Source: Sodalis ligni (GTDB taxonomy: Bacteria; Pseudomonadota; Gammaproteobacteria; Enterobacterales; Enterobacteriaceae). Taken from it: 64,000 bases of DNA. The translations under genes and the position numbers were made by a program. The stretch lies in contig NZ_CP075169.1 in assembly GCF_016865525.2 (NCBI RefSeq), positions 3,658,337-3,722,336 of the forward strand, given 5' to 3'. Shown here one piece after another: positions 25,651-37,640 of the stretch (the stretch's first letter is position 1; each line of letters opens with the position of its first letter). The notes beneath the pieces are model-generated. The model ran no database searches and was not told the DNA's origin. It worked only from the letters and a program-made list of their open reading frames with translations.

Positions 25651-26665
25651 CGCTCTGGCCCAAGGTTTTTTGCACCTCGGCCGCATTCTCTTTGGTTACC
25701 AGAATGGCCGGTACATAGGTGGCAGGCGGCAGCGACCGATCGCCCGCAAGATAGCGAGCAACGCTCTGAACGGCGGTTTTGCCGATCAAGTAGGGCTGCT
25801 GGGCAATAACCGCCGCGGCGCTGGATTTGGGATCTTTCACCAGCGAAACCACATCCGGGCTGCCGTCCACCGCATAGGTTTTGATCTCGGTGCGGCCGGC
25901 AGCGTCAACCGCCTGAGTCGCGCCGATTTGCGGAACATCCCACCCGGCCCAAATCGCCTGTACGGATCCTTTCGGGTATTTATTTAATAATTGGCCGATC
26001 TGGCCATAGGCATCCTGTACGGTATTGGGAATGACATCCCGTAACTCAGGCTGAATAATGTTGATTTTAGGATACCATTTCAGCACCGCCCGTAACTGGT
26101 CATAACGCATGGCAACCACCGGCACGCCATAAAAACCGTTAAATACCAGGATATTCCCTTCACCGTGTAAATCATTGACCAGCTTTAGCGCCAGCTGCTC
26201 GCCAATATAAAAATTATCCGAGGTCGTCACGTTAATACTTGACGGGCTGGCGGTATCAACGGTAAATAACGGAATATTGGCGGCGCGAATTCTTTTAAGC
26301 CAAGGCTCCAGCACCGACGCGGTGCCCAGCGTCTCAATGATGGCATCCGGCTTCTGCGCGATTAGCGTCTGAATCTGAGCGATTTGCTGCGCGTCCTTGC
26401 GGCCGCCGTCCAGCGCAATGGGCGTGCCGCCCAAACGTTTTACTTCATCTATTTGCCCTTGGTAGGCTTTCAGATCCCAGTAATGTTCGGTGCCGGCGAC
26501 GGTAATGCCGATATGTTTACCTTTCAATGACGGGACATCATTATTTTGCTGCTCCGCCAGCGAGGGCAACGCAAACAATATGGCTATAGCGGCCAGCGGG
26601 CCCGCCAGTATCCGGCGGCATTTATTTCCTTCTTCATCCTTTGGCTTGTTTTTATCTATTATCAT
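25640..26665 (-). CDS. Ribose-type ABC transporter substrate-binding protein
   Basis: The start is the ATG at 26665 with AGGGG upstream (341 residues); a TTG at 26704 extends it without support. The signal peptide lies around 'CRRILAGPLAAIAILFALPSLAEQ'. The mature part has the periplasmic-binding-protein/LacI fold: 'LKGKHIGITVAGTEHYWDLKAYQGQIDEV', 'AQIQTLIAQKPDAIIETLGT', 'WAGWDVPQIGATQAVDAAGRTEIKTYAVDG'. It belongs to the family that binds sugars and similar small polar ligands. Just after the mar operon, uptake of a methylthio sugar or similar Mar feedstock is an attractive but untested idea. Confidence 0.85.
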   Translation of the reverse strand: MIIDKNKPKDEEGNKCRRILAGPLAAIAILFALPSLAEQQNNDVPSLKGKHIGITVAGTEHYWDLKAYQGQIDEVKRLGGTPIALDGGRKDAQQIAQIQTLIAQKPDAIIETLGTASVLEPWLKRIRAANIPLFTVDTASPSSINVTTSDNFYIGEQLALKLVNDLHGEGNILVFNGFYGVPVVAMRYDQLRAVLKWYPKINIIQPELRDVIPNTVQDAYGQIGQLLNKYPKGSVQAIWAGWDVPQIGATQAVDAAGRTEIKTYAVDGSPDVVSLVKDPKSSAAAVIAQQPYLIGKTAVQSVARYLAGDRSLPPATYVPAILVTKENAAEVQKTLGQSDGK

Positions 26666-26802
26666 TTTTATTGTGCCCCTGATTATCCTGTGTGGAATTT
26701 TCAAATAACATTATGGGTGTTAACGCGTTAAAGCTTTCCACCAACGCATTGACCGGATAAATAGAAATAGCCAGCAGGTTGAATGAATTTCAAAAAAATA
26801 TA

Positions 26803-26821
26803 ACCCCGTTTTATTAGGGGT
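26803..26821 (-). terminator. Terminator after marK
   Basis: Read on the minus strand, ACCCC and GGGGT arms surround a 9-bp loop and are followed by TATATTTTTTTG, directly after the marK stop. It should separate mar transcription from the ABC transporter operon downstream. Confidence 0.6.
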
Positions 26822-26823
26822 GG

Positions 26824-28181
26824 CTAAGCGCTCTTGCTAATAGCTGTGGTAAAGATTTTTTCCAATAAGGTCAACGCCCCTCGATAACCGATATAGCTCT
26901 TATTCAGGACAACTTCATAGGAGGCCGGAAATCCCACCTCCACGATATATCCCTGCAATTCCTTTGCCGTATCGCGCTCCCAGGTGGTACCGAAAAGAAT
27001 CGGCGGCTTATGTCCAAAATCCACAGAGTGCAACGTCTTCCCCACCAGGTAGCCGTCTTCGATAAAGGCCACATCCGAACGTACATCGTCGGCCAGGTGT
27101 TCATACTCAGAGGCGATTTGCGCCCGGTATTTTTCCGGTACATTATCCGTAATGATTTGTTTGCCCGGAATCAGCCCCAGCTGATTGACCAGGAATTTAT
27201 TGAGCGCCAGATTATAGGCGCTATCACCGACGACGGCATAGGATGCCGGCAGCCCCCACCAGTATTCGGCATAAAAATCGGTAAAGGACTCCAGATAATA
27301 ATAATATTGCTCATCTTCATGCCGTATAAATTCTTCTGATTGTTGCTTATCAATGCCCGCGAATTCCACCACCTGGCGCAGGAATTCCGCCGACTGGCCG
27401 GCGCCGATGGGTAAAATCGGGATATGCAGATAAGGCTGTTGATATTTTTTCTTCAAGTGTATCGCCGTCTGCAGTCCCAACCAAGGCGAAACCACCAGGT
27501 TAAACTGGGCGTTTGGGATGGTTTTCCATTCTTCCACACCGGCGGACCCGTTGCCAAAAAGAATATTTACCCTGAATCCGGCCCCCTGCAAAATACGCTT
27601 TAGTTCTTGTAAATCCCCGCGCCAAAACGTATTTTGGAAAGGCAGCTCCGCCCAAACGTTGATAAGTCCCTTGATTTTTTTATCTTTATTTACGGCATAT
27701 TTATCAACGTATTGATCAATAATGGCCTCCGTAACGATTTCATGCCCGATGAAATTGTTACCCTTAAAGCCTCCGGTTTCAGCATACACAATCGGTACGC
27801 CTTGATCCTGGAATTTGCTCACCACTGAAGCGACATCATCGCCGACGATTTCACCTATGCAGCCGTTCAGCACCACAAACAAATCCCCTTCCATCATCTT
27901 CAGGGTGGCTTTGATAAGATTATCCAGGCGTTCGGCCCCGCCGAAAATGACCTCGTTCTCCCGTAAATTGGTGCTAGGGGCAACGGCGCCGCCGGCATAG
28001 CCGCCGCCCTGGAACCCGTTGTAAAACTCAGGGCCATGTATTGTTTATCCACGCATCCCGGGCCGCAATGGGCAATGGGAATAGCACCCGGAATCGCCTC
28101 TACCGAATGCATGGCGCCGAGCGCACAGCCATAACGCACCTGACTGATTGAATTTGTCTGCTCGCATATAATATCCACCAT
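26824..28181 (-). pseudogene. marK: Nitrogenase-like beta subunit, methylthio-alkane reductase MarK (one frame break)
   Basis: The gene encodes about 452 residues, starting at ATG 28181 after AGAGGA. Nitrogenase component-1 P-cluster cysteines are in place: Cys19 ('VRYGCALGA'), Cys43 ('HCGPGCVDKQ') and Cys108 ('LNGCIGEIVGDD'), with 'EVIFGGAERLDNLIKAT' between. The frame breaks once, in the A-run at 28023-28026 (T-run on the coding strand); one more T rejoins 'ALSF' to 'YNGFQGGGYAGG' exactly, so a sequencing error is likely. It lies last in a marH-marD-marK order. The pairing with O-acetylhomoserine sulfhydrylase identifies the group as methylthio-alkane reductase rather than N2-fixing nitrogenase. 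Confidence 0.8.
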
Positions 28182-28204
28182 CACTACATTCCTCTAATCG
28201 TCAA

Positions 28205-29716
28205 TTAATTCCGGATGCCGCGCCAAGATATAGGGTCTTTTGGTCCAACCACCATTTTTATAAGGCAGCTTGACATGTTTTTAATATCGTCATGAAACTT
28301 CTTATGCGCCAGAATATCCAGAATGGATTCACCCAGATTAATGATCCCTTGATAGCCGATGGCGATATGCTCGTCCCCCAGCGGAGCCGCCGGAATACCC
28401 AAACGCGAGGCCAAAGGCGCCAGTCCGTTATGACGAATCAACAGAAAATCCGGTTTGACCTGTTGCAGAAAACCATAGAGCTGGTACTGCTGGCGGTTGC
28501 TGACCTGGAAATGTTTTACATCGCCATAATTTTTGGTCAAATGTCCCAGGGAATCTTCCCTGACATCTCCGCTGTCATAGACCGGATCATGATGAAATAC
28601 CAACGAACCATCCACCTGGACGCCCAGTTCCCGCAAGACCTGAATCAGCGCGTGTGAATAAGCGGAACCGGTCGCCACGTATCCCTTGATACCCTTGAGT
28701 TTTTCCTTTAGTTCCGCTATGCGTGGGGCGACGCGCGCATGCTCGGATGCAATGTATTTTTCCGCCAGCGCTTCTCTGTGCGTGACCTTGCCGATTTCCC
28801 TAAGCCAGGCATCCGTACCGACAAAACCATACGGCATAGGCGCTTTGATTTCCGGTACGCCGAAATGCTGTTCCAGCGCCGCGGCCATATAGGAAGACAG
28901 CGTATAGCAAAAACCCACCGTGGCGGCGGCTGACGACAATTGCGCTAAATCGTCAACCGAAGCTAAATCAATGACATAATTGACGCGCAGATTGAGGTTG
29001 GCCAGCATCGGCGTAAAAACATCCGACCCCCAGAGGTTAATGACATTGATCAAATCCTCCTGCTTTTGCGGATTACGCTTGACGATCTGGCGCAAGATGC
29101 CATGCTGCACCGCATCAAACCCGGTACTCCAATGCTTGGAACGGAAACCTTCGCACGCCAGCGGTATCACCGGAATGCTGTATTGCTCTTCCTTTTCTTT
29201 GGCAACGCTTTCCATATCCTCGCCGATAATGCCGGTGGCGCAGGAAGAGGAAAGAAACACCGCTTTGGGCTGATAGCGCGCCACCGCGTCATCTATGGAC
29301 TGCCGCAGTTTATCCGATGCGCCGAAGACCAAATCATTTTCCAGCAAGTTGGTGGTGATACAGTGGATGTTCTCAACCGGGTGCCCGCGCATGGCCAGTC
29401 CGTTGCGGTAGATTGAATTATAGGGAACCTGACCCGCCCCGCAGCCGATAGGCGCATGCTGAATGAGCACCGCATCGCGCACATGTCCCGCCTGGCATTC
29501 AACCATCTGCTCACTGCACACCGAACCCTGGGTAAACGGCCCTTCTAATTCGCATAATTGACAGCCGCCCTTCCCCGGACCGCCGCCACAGCCCCTCGCC
29601 TCGAAATTGGATTGTTTATGCAGCTCACTGGCGGTGCCCGACCAGGCAATAATTGTTCCCAACCGCTGCTCGCGATTTTCAACTTCCGCAATGTCTAAAT
29701 TAATCTTCTTGGGCAT
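28205..29716 (-). CDS. marD: Nitrogenase-like alpha subunit, methylthio-alkane reductase MarD
   Basis: The 503-residue protein is a nitrogenase component-1 homologue. Cys67, Cys92 ('HAPIGCGAGQVPYN') and Cys159 ('SSSCATGIIGED') match the P-cluster ligands by motif and spacing. A Cys in 'VGFCYTLSSYMAAALEQHFG' and a His in 'GDEHIAIGYQG' sit where NifD holds its cofactor. An additional N-terminal cysteine group ('CGGGPGKGGCQLCE') is not in NifD. Methylthio-alkane reductase reductively cleaves C-S bonds (dimethyl sulfide, 2-methylthioethanol) to methanethiol and a hydrocarbon, anaerobically. AGAGGA precedes the ATG. No nifENB genes are in the window. Confidence 0.85.
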   Translation of the reverse strand: MPKKINLDIAEVENREQRLGTIIAWSGTASELHKQSNFEARGCGGGPGKGGCQLCELEGPFTQGSVCSEQMVECQAGHVRDAVLIQHAPIGCGAGQVPYNSIYRNGLAMRGHPVENIHCITTNLLENDLVFGASDKLRQSIDDAVARYQPKAVFLSSSCATGIIGEDMESVAKEKEEQYSIPVIPLACEGFRSKHWSTGFDAVQHGILRQIVKRNPQKQEDLINVINLWGSDVFTPMLANLNLRVNYVIDLASVDDLAQLSSAAATVGFCYTLSSYMAAALEQHFGVPEIKAPMPYGFVGTDAWLREIGKVTHREALAEKYIASEHARVAPRIAELKEKLKGIKGYVATGSAYSHALIQVLRELGVQVDGSLVFHHDPVYDSGDVREDSLGHLTKNYGDVKHFQVSNRQQYQLYGFLQQVKPDFLLIRHNGLAPLASRLGIPAAPLGDEHIAIGYQGIINLGESILDILAHKKFHDDIKNMSSCLIKMVVGPKDPISWRGIRN

Positions 29717-29805
29717 ACCGAGTCCTCTCTTAAATTCTCTGTTTATAAGCTATATAAGCGAACGGTCCTTGGTCGCGCCAGCCGGCCACGGTAGGATTAC
29801 CAGCG

Positions 29806-32381
<2,576 letters not shown>

Positions 32382-32394
32382 CCTGGCTATCTCT

Positions 32395-33456
32395 ATGACA
32401 TTGCAACATTTTCACTCCGCTGCGTCCTTTGTCCTGGAGAACGGTTCCGTTCTCCAGGATATTGATATCGCTTTTCACACCTATGGTACGCTGAATGCCG
32501 ATAGATCCAATGTGGTATGGATTTGTCACGCCCTGACAGGCAGTTCGGATGTTATCTCCTGGTGGCCCGGCCTGGTGGGCAAGGGGAAATGTTTTGATCC
32601 CGGTCGCTGGTTCATTGTCTGCGCCAATGTGCCCGGCTCGCCTTATGGCTCAACCAGCCCGCGGAGCCTCAACCCGGCCACCCATCAGCCTTATCTACAG
32701 GATTTTCCGGCCATAACCATTCGGGATATGGTTTTTGCGCACAGCCTGCTCGCCGATGCGCTGGGGATAGCGAATATACATTTACTGATTGGCGGTTCCA
32801 TGGGCGGCCAACAGGCGCTGGAATGGGCCATTCATGAGCCTCGGCGAATAAGCCGGTTGGTGCTTCTGGCCACCAATGCCGTTTGTTCTCCCTGGGGAAT
32901 TGCTTTCAATGAAAGCCAGCGGCTGGCGTTGCTGGCAGATAAAACCTTTGACGGCGTCGACCCCAACGGCGGCATGGCCGGACTGAAGGCAGCCCGAAGT
33001 ATTGCCCTGCTGTCCTATCGTTGTTTCGATACCTACCAGCACACCCAGGCAGAAAGCGACCGGCATAAACAAGACCGTTTTCTGGCCGCCGCCTATCAAC
33101 GTCATCAAGGGGAAAAATTCATCCGGCGATTTAACGCCTATTGTTACTGGTGCCTGCTTAACGCGCTCGATAGCCATAATATCGGCCGCCAGAGAGATAA
33201 ACCGGAAGCCATGCTGGCTAAAATAACGGCCAGAACGCTGATTATCGGCATCACTTCCGATCTGCTGTTTCCGATCAGGGAACAGCAATATCTGTCTAGA
33301 CATATCAAAAGTGCTCAATATGCGGAAATTGATTCCCTTTATGGACATGATGGTTTTCTGACCGAAGCGCCAGCGCTGGAAAAACATCTTTTCCCGTTTT
33401 TATATGGGCAAGAGATTAAGCCGGAAAAGAAAATAGCGGCTATGACGAGGCGTTAA
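32395..33456 (+). CDS. metX: Homoserine O-acetyltransferase (alpha/beta hydrolase type)
   Basis: The 353-residue protein has the MetX alpha/beta-hydrolase core: 'WICHALTGSSD' (oxyanion region), 'NVPGSPYGSTSPRSLNP', the nucleophile elbow 'LLIGGSMGGQQALEWA', the Asp strand 'TLIIGITSDLLFP' and the final 'GHDGFLTE' His. It acetylates homoserine with acetyl-CoA, supplying MetY. Enterobacteria normally use MetA and O-succinylhomoserine, so this gene gives the cell a separate acetyl route. Some serine O-acetyltransferases of this fold are close, but the adjacent metY favours homoserine. Confidence 0.87.
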   Translation: MTLQHFHSAASFVLENGSVLQDIDIAFHTYGTLNADRSNVVWICHALTGSSDVISWWPGLVGKGKCFDPGRWFIVCANVPGSPYGSTSPRSLNPATHQPYLQDFPAITIRDMVFAHSLLADALGIANIHLLIGGSMGGQQALEWAIHEPRRISRLVLLATNAVCSPWGIAFNESQRLALLADKTFDGVDPNGGMAGLKAARSIALLSYRCFDTYQHTQAESDRHKQDRFLAAAYQRHQGEKFIRRFNAYCYWCLLNALDSHNIGRQRDKPEAMLAKITARTLIIGITSDLLFPIREQQYLSRHIKSAQYAEIDSLYGHDGFLTEAPALEKHLFPFLYGQEIKPEKKIAAMTRR

Positions 33457-33488
33457 AGCCCGAAAACGTAAGCAGCAGGAGAATCATC

Positions 33489-35072
33489 ATGAATAATCTC
33501 CCCATCGCCGATCGGGTATCACGGCATTTTGATCTCTCCCGGCAGTTCACCGCACTGCATAAAATCAGCGTAACGCTCAGCCGCTCGCTGGAAACGGGAC
33601 AAACACTCCTGGCCATAATCCGGGCGCTGTATGAAAACGCCGATATGCAGTACGGCATGGTTTGCCTGTTCGATAAAGCCCGCAGCGCATTATTTATCGA
33701 AGCGTTATACGGTGCCGATAGTGAAATGGAGAAAAAATGCAAAAATGTGCGCTATCGCATCGGCGAAGGCATTCTGGGGACGGTAATGAGCCAGCGGCGT
33801 TCACTGGCCTTGCCGCGGATTTCGGACGATCCGCGCTTTCTTGACCGGCTTAATCTGTATGATTACAGTCTGCCGTTTATCTGCGTGCCGATCCCGGGTT
33901 CGGACGGCATCCCGCTGGGGGTGCTGGCGGCACAGCCGATGGCAGCAGGCGAGGATCAACTGCCGGCCGCTACCCGTTTTCTGGAAATGGTGGCTAATTT
34001 GATTTGCCAAACCGTCCGGCCAGTGGAACACCCGTGTGATGTAACCGGCGCCCCGGAACAGCAAAGGGGCACACCGCGCCCCTTGGTAAAGCAGCGATAC
34101 GGCTTCGACAATATGGTGGGCAGTAGCCGGTCGATGCGGCGAATTTTCGACATGATCCACCAGGTGGCCAAATGGGACACCACCGTCCTGGTACGCGGCG
34201 AAAGCGGCACCGGTAAAGAGCTTATCGCTAACGCGATTCACTATGATTCACCCCGCGCTCGCGAACCTTTTGTCAAATTCAACTGCGTGGCGTTGCCGGA
34301 TACCTTGCTGGAAAGCGAATTATTCGGTCATGAGAAGGGAGCATATACCGGCGCGGTACGTCAGCGTAAAGGGCGGTTTGAACTCGCCGACGGCGGTACG
34401 CTGTTTTTGGATGAAATCGGTGAAAGCAGCCTCTCTTTCCAGGGGAAATTACTGCGTATTTTGCAAGAAGGGGAAATGGAGCGCGTCGGCGGCGATACCA
34501 CTATCAAAGTCAACGTGCGTATTATCGCCGCCACTAACCGTAATCTGGAAGAGGAAGTGCAAAGCGGTAACTTCCGGGAAGATCTCTATTACCGCCTGAA
34601 TGTCATGCAGATTAACTTACCGCCGCTGCGCAAACGGCAGGAAGACATCGTCGAGCTGACGCAGTTTCTCATTGCTAAACTGGCGGCAAAACAGGGGCGG
34701 GATCTGCGCATCAGCGAGGGCGCGCTGTGTTTGCTAAAGAATTATAGCTGGCCCGGCAACGTCCGCGAGCTGGAGAACTGCCTGGAGCGCGCGTCAGTGA
34801 TGTCAAAAGAAGGCTTGATTGACCGCAACATCATTGTGTCCAATCAGAGAACACCGGCACGTCAGGCGATCCAGGCCTTACGGCGTAACCTGCCGCACCC
34901 GCAATCTGCCGAAGACCAGGACGATGACGATTTGGACGATCGGCAGCGGCTGATTGCCGCATTGGAAAAGTCCGGTTGGGTCCAGGCGAAAGCTGCCCGT
35001 TTGTTGGGCATGACTCCGCGTCAGGTTGCCTACCGGATACAGAACCTGAATATCGATATACCACGGTTATGA
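33489..35072 (+). CDS. NifA-like sigma-54 activator with GAF domain
   Basis: The 527-residue protein has the NifA/AnfA/VnfA layout: an N-terminal GAF domain (about 25-170), an AAA+ domain (about 205-445; Walker A 'GESGTGKE', sigma-54 loop 'GAYTGA', 'GGTLFLDEIGE') and a C-terminal Fis-type helix-turn-helix ('KSGWVQAKAARLLGMTPRQVAYRIQ'). The inter-domain cysteines that make some NifAs oxygen sensitive were not recognised. CAGGAG precedes the ATG. It follows metX by 32 bp and probably activates marHDK and perhaps its own operon; the GAF ligand is unknown. Confidence 0.9.
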   Translation: MNNLPIADRVSRHFDLSRQFTALHKISVTLSRSLETGQTLLAIIRALYENADMQYGMVCLFDKARSALFIEALYGADSEMEKKCKNVRYRIGEGILGTVMSQRRSLALPRISDDPRFLDRLNLYDYSLPFICVPIPGSDGIPLGVLAAQPMAAGEDQLPAATRFLEMVANLICQTVRPVEHPCDVTGAPEQQRGTPRPLVKQRYGFDNMVGSSRSMRRIFDMIHQVAKWDTTVLVRGESGTGKELIANAIHYDSPRAREPFVKFNCVALPDTLLESELFGHEKGAYTGAVRQRKGRFELADGGTLFLDEIGESSLSFQGKLLRILQEGEMERVGGDTTIKVNVRIIAATNRNLEEEVQSGNFREDLYYRLNVMQINLPPLRKRQEDIVELTQFLIAKLAAKQGRDLRISEGALCLLKNYSWPGNVRELENCLERASVMSKEGLIDRNIIVSNQRTPARQAIQALRRNLPHPQSAEDQDDDDLDDRQRLIAALEKSGWVQAKAARLLGMTPRQVAYRIQNLNIDIPRL

Positions 35073-35149
35073 TGATGCCTTTTTACGTTGGCTCGATGCG
35101 CATATATCGGCGCATTCCCTTTCAAGCAAGATGAATATCGATAGTTGCC

Positions 35150-37567
35150 GTGCGGCGCTACAAGCCTCTATGGAGGAGGAGTATGTTGAATAATAGCTCT
35201 CACAGCGGATCCGCCTTGGCGGCATGCGCAGGAGCATTGCCTTTCAGCCGAGATGCCGGCGCGGTTCCGCCAACGGCGGAGAAGACGGAGGATGTGGTCT
35301 GGAGCGCCTGCACGGTCAATTGCGGCAACCGTTGCCCGTTGCGTATGCATGTGGTGGATGGGGAAATTACCTACGTTGAAACAGATAATATCGGCAACGA
35401 CGGCTTTGATGAACCGCATCAAGTGCGCGCCTGTCTGCGCGGGCGATCCATTCGGCGGCGCGTGTATCATGCCGACCGGCTGAAGTACCCCATGCTGCGA
35501 GTGGGTCGGCGCGGAGCAGGGAAATTCAGGCGTATCTCCTGGGACGAAGCCTTTACCTTAATCAGCGATAATCTTAAACGCATCATCAAACAATACGGCA
35601 ATGAAGCGGTTTACCTGAATTACGGCACCGGCACATTGGGGGGCACCATTACGCGCTCCTGGCCGCCCGGCAAAACGCTTATCGCCCGGCTGATGAATTG
35701 TTGCGGCGGATACCTCAATCATTACGGCAATTACAGCGCGGCGCAGATAGAGGCCGGCCTGAATTATACCTATGGCGGCGGGGCCGATGGCAATAGCCCG
35801 ACGGATATCGTTAACAGCAAACTGGTGGTGATGTTCGGCAATAATCCGGCCGAAACGAGCATGGGCGGCGGCGGCGTCGCCTATTTGCTGGAGCAGGCGC
35901 GCGAGCGCTCCAATACCCGCATGATAGTCATCGATCCCCGTTACACCGATACCGCGGCCGGCCGCGAGGATGAGTGGATACCCATCCGGCCGGGTACGGA
36001 CGGGGCCCTGGTTGCCGGTCTAGCGTATGTGCTGATTAACGAAAATCGGGTGGACCAGCTTTTTCTGGACAAATATTGCGTCGGCTATGACGAGAAAACC
36101 TTGCCGGCCGGCGCGCCGGCCAACGGGCATTATAAGGCCTATATCCTCGGCAAGGGTCCGGATGGCGTGGCGAAAACCCCGGACTGGGCGTCCAGCATCA
36201 CCGGCATTCCCAGCCATCGCATCATAAAGCTGGCCAGGGAAATCGGCGCCGCCAAACCGGCCTATATCTGTCAGGGGTGGGGGCCGCAACGCCATGCCAA
36301 CGGCGAGCTGGCTAGCCGCGCCATCGCCATGCTGCCGATCCTCACCGGTAATGTCGGGATTTCGGGCGGCAACAGCGGCGCGCGGGAAGGATCTTATGCT
36401 CTGCCGTTCGTGCGCATACCGACGCTGGATAACCCGGTGAAAACGGCTATTGCCATGTTTACCTGGACCGACGCCATATTGCGCGGCGCGGAAATGACCG
36501 CCAGACACGATGGCGTCCGGGGCAAGGACAAGCTGGATGTACCGATTAAATTTATCTGGAACTATGCTGGCAATTGCCTGGTCAATCAGCATTCCGATAT
36601 CAACCGCACCCATGGGATTTTGCAAGACGACAAGAAGTGCGAAATGATTGTGGTGATTGATAACCATATGACCTCATCCGCGCAATACGCGGATCTGGTT
36701 TTGCCCGATTGCACCGCCTCGGAACAAATGGATTTCTGTCTGGATGCCTCCAGCGGCAATATGGCTTACGTTATTTTCGCCAGCCAGGCGATAAAACCGC
36801 GTTTCGAATGTAAAACCATTTACGAGATGACCAGTGAAATCGCCCGCCGCATGGGGGTTGAGCAGCAATTCACCGAAGGACGAAACCAGGAAGAGTGGCT
36901 GCGTTATATTTATCAACAGTCCAGGGAAAAAATTCCGGCCTTGCCCGAATTCGAACAGCTCCAGGCGCAGGGCGTTTTCAAACAGCGCGACCCCGACGGT
37001 CACTTTATCGCTTATAAAGCCTTCCGCGCCGATCCTGCGGCGCATCCGCTGACCACCCCTTCGGGAAAAATCGAGATTTACTCGGCCGCGCTGGCGGAAC
37101 TGGCCGCGACCTGGGAACTGACGCCAGACGATGTCATACATCCGTTACCCGTCTATAGCGCCGGCTTTGAAAGCTATAACGATCCGCTGGCCCAAAAATA
37201 TCCGCTGCAATTGATCGGTTTTCATTACAAGGCACGCACCCACTCCACTTACGGCAATGTGGAGGTATTGAAAGCCGCCTGCCGGCAAAACATATGGATT
37301 AATCCCATTGATGCGCAAGCGCGCGGTATCAAGAACGGCGACGTGGTCCGGATTTTCAACGATCGCGGCGAAGTACGAATTGATGCCAACGTCACGCCGC
37401 GGATGTTGCCCGGCGTGGTTGCTCTGAGCGAAGGCGCCTGGTATTCCCCCGACGGTAACCGGATCGACCATGCCGGCTCTATTAATGTACTGACGACGCA
37501 ACGTCCATCGCCATTGGCAAAAGGAAATCCTTCCCACACCAATCTGGTACAGGTTGCCAGACTGTAG
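35150..37567 (+). CDS. dmsA: DMSO reductase family catalytic subunit (DmsA/YnfE)
   Basis: This 805-residue molybdopterin oxidoreductase closely follows E. coli DmsA/YnfE: 'WSACTVNCGNRCPLRMHVVDG' ([4Fe-4S] cysteines), 'VRACLRGRSIRRRVYHADRLKYPM', 'YLNYGTGTLGGTITRSWPPG' and the C-terminal 'RPSPLAKGNPSHTNLV'. I keep the GTG at 35150 because it leaves an Arg-Arg pair 19 residues before 'LPFSR', as in YnfE Tat leaders; an ATG at 35183 has a strong GGAGG site but no Arg pair. It reduces DMSO to dimethyl sulfide at the periplasmic face. DmsB, DmsC and DmsD are absent, so its electron partner must be elsewhere. Confidence 0.9.
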   Translation: MRRYKPLWRRSMLNNSSHSGSALAACAGALPFSRDAGAVPPTAEKTEDVVWSACTVNCGNRCPLRMHVVDGEITYVETDNIGNDGFDEPHQVRACLRGRSIRRRVYHADRLKYPMLRVGRRGAGKFRRISWDEAFTLISDNLKRIIKQYGNEAVYLNYGTGTLGGTITRSWPPGKTLIARLMNCCGGYLNHYGNYSAAQIEAGLNYTYGGGADGNSPTDIVNSKLVVMFGNNPAETSMGGGGVAYLLEQARERSNTRMIVIDPRYTDTAAGREDEWIPIRPGTDGALVAGLAYVLINENRVDQLFLDKYCVGYDEKTLPAGAPANGHYKAYILGKGPDGVAKTPDWASSITGIPSHRIIKLAREIGAAKPAYICQGWGPQRHANGELASRAIAMLPILTGNVGISGGNSGAREGSYALPFVRIPTLDNPVKTAIAMFTWTDAILRGAEMTARHDGVRGKDKLDVPIKFIWNYAGNCLVNQHSDINRTHGILQDDKKCEMIVVIDNHMTSSAQYADLVLPDCTASEQMDFCLDASSGNMAYVIFASQAIKPRFECKTIYEMTSEIARRMGVEQQFTEGRNQEEWLRYIYQQSREKIPALPEFEQLQAQGVFKQRDPDGHFIAYKAFRADPAAHPLTTPSGKIEIYSAALAELAATWELTPDDVIHPLPVYSAGFESYNDPLAQKYPLQLIGFHYKARTHSTYGNVEVLKAACRQNIWINPIDAQARGIKNGDVVRIFNDRGEVRIDANVTPRMLPGVVALSEGAWYSPDGNRIDHAGSINVLTTQRPSPLAKGNPSHTNLVQVARL

Positions 37568-37580
37568 GTATCGCCCATAA

Positions 37581-37614
37581 TGAGCCAATATGGCTTTTTC
37601 CCGATATTGGCTCA
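37581..37614. terminator. Bidirectional terminator between dmsA and LVIVD gene
   Basis: TGAGCCAATAT and ATATTGGCTCA arms (11 bp, perfect) enclose a 12-bp loop. They lie 14 bp after the dmsA stop and 27 bp before the stop of the convergent gene, so the hairpin can serve both. U-tracts are weak. Confidence 0.65.
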
Positions 37615-37640
37615 TAAAAGATTTTCAGGAAAAAGTTTCT

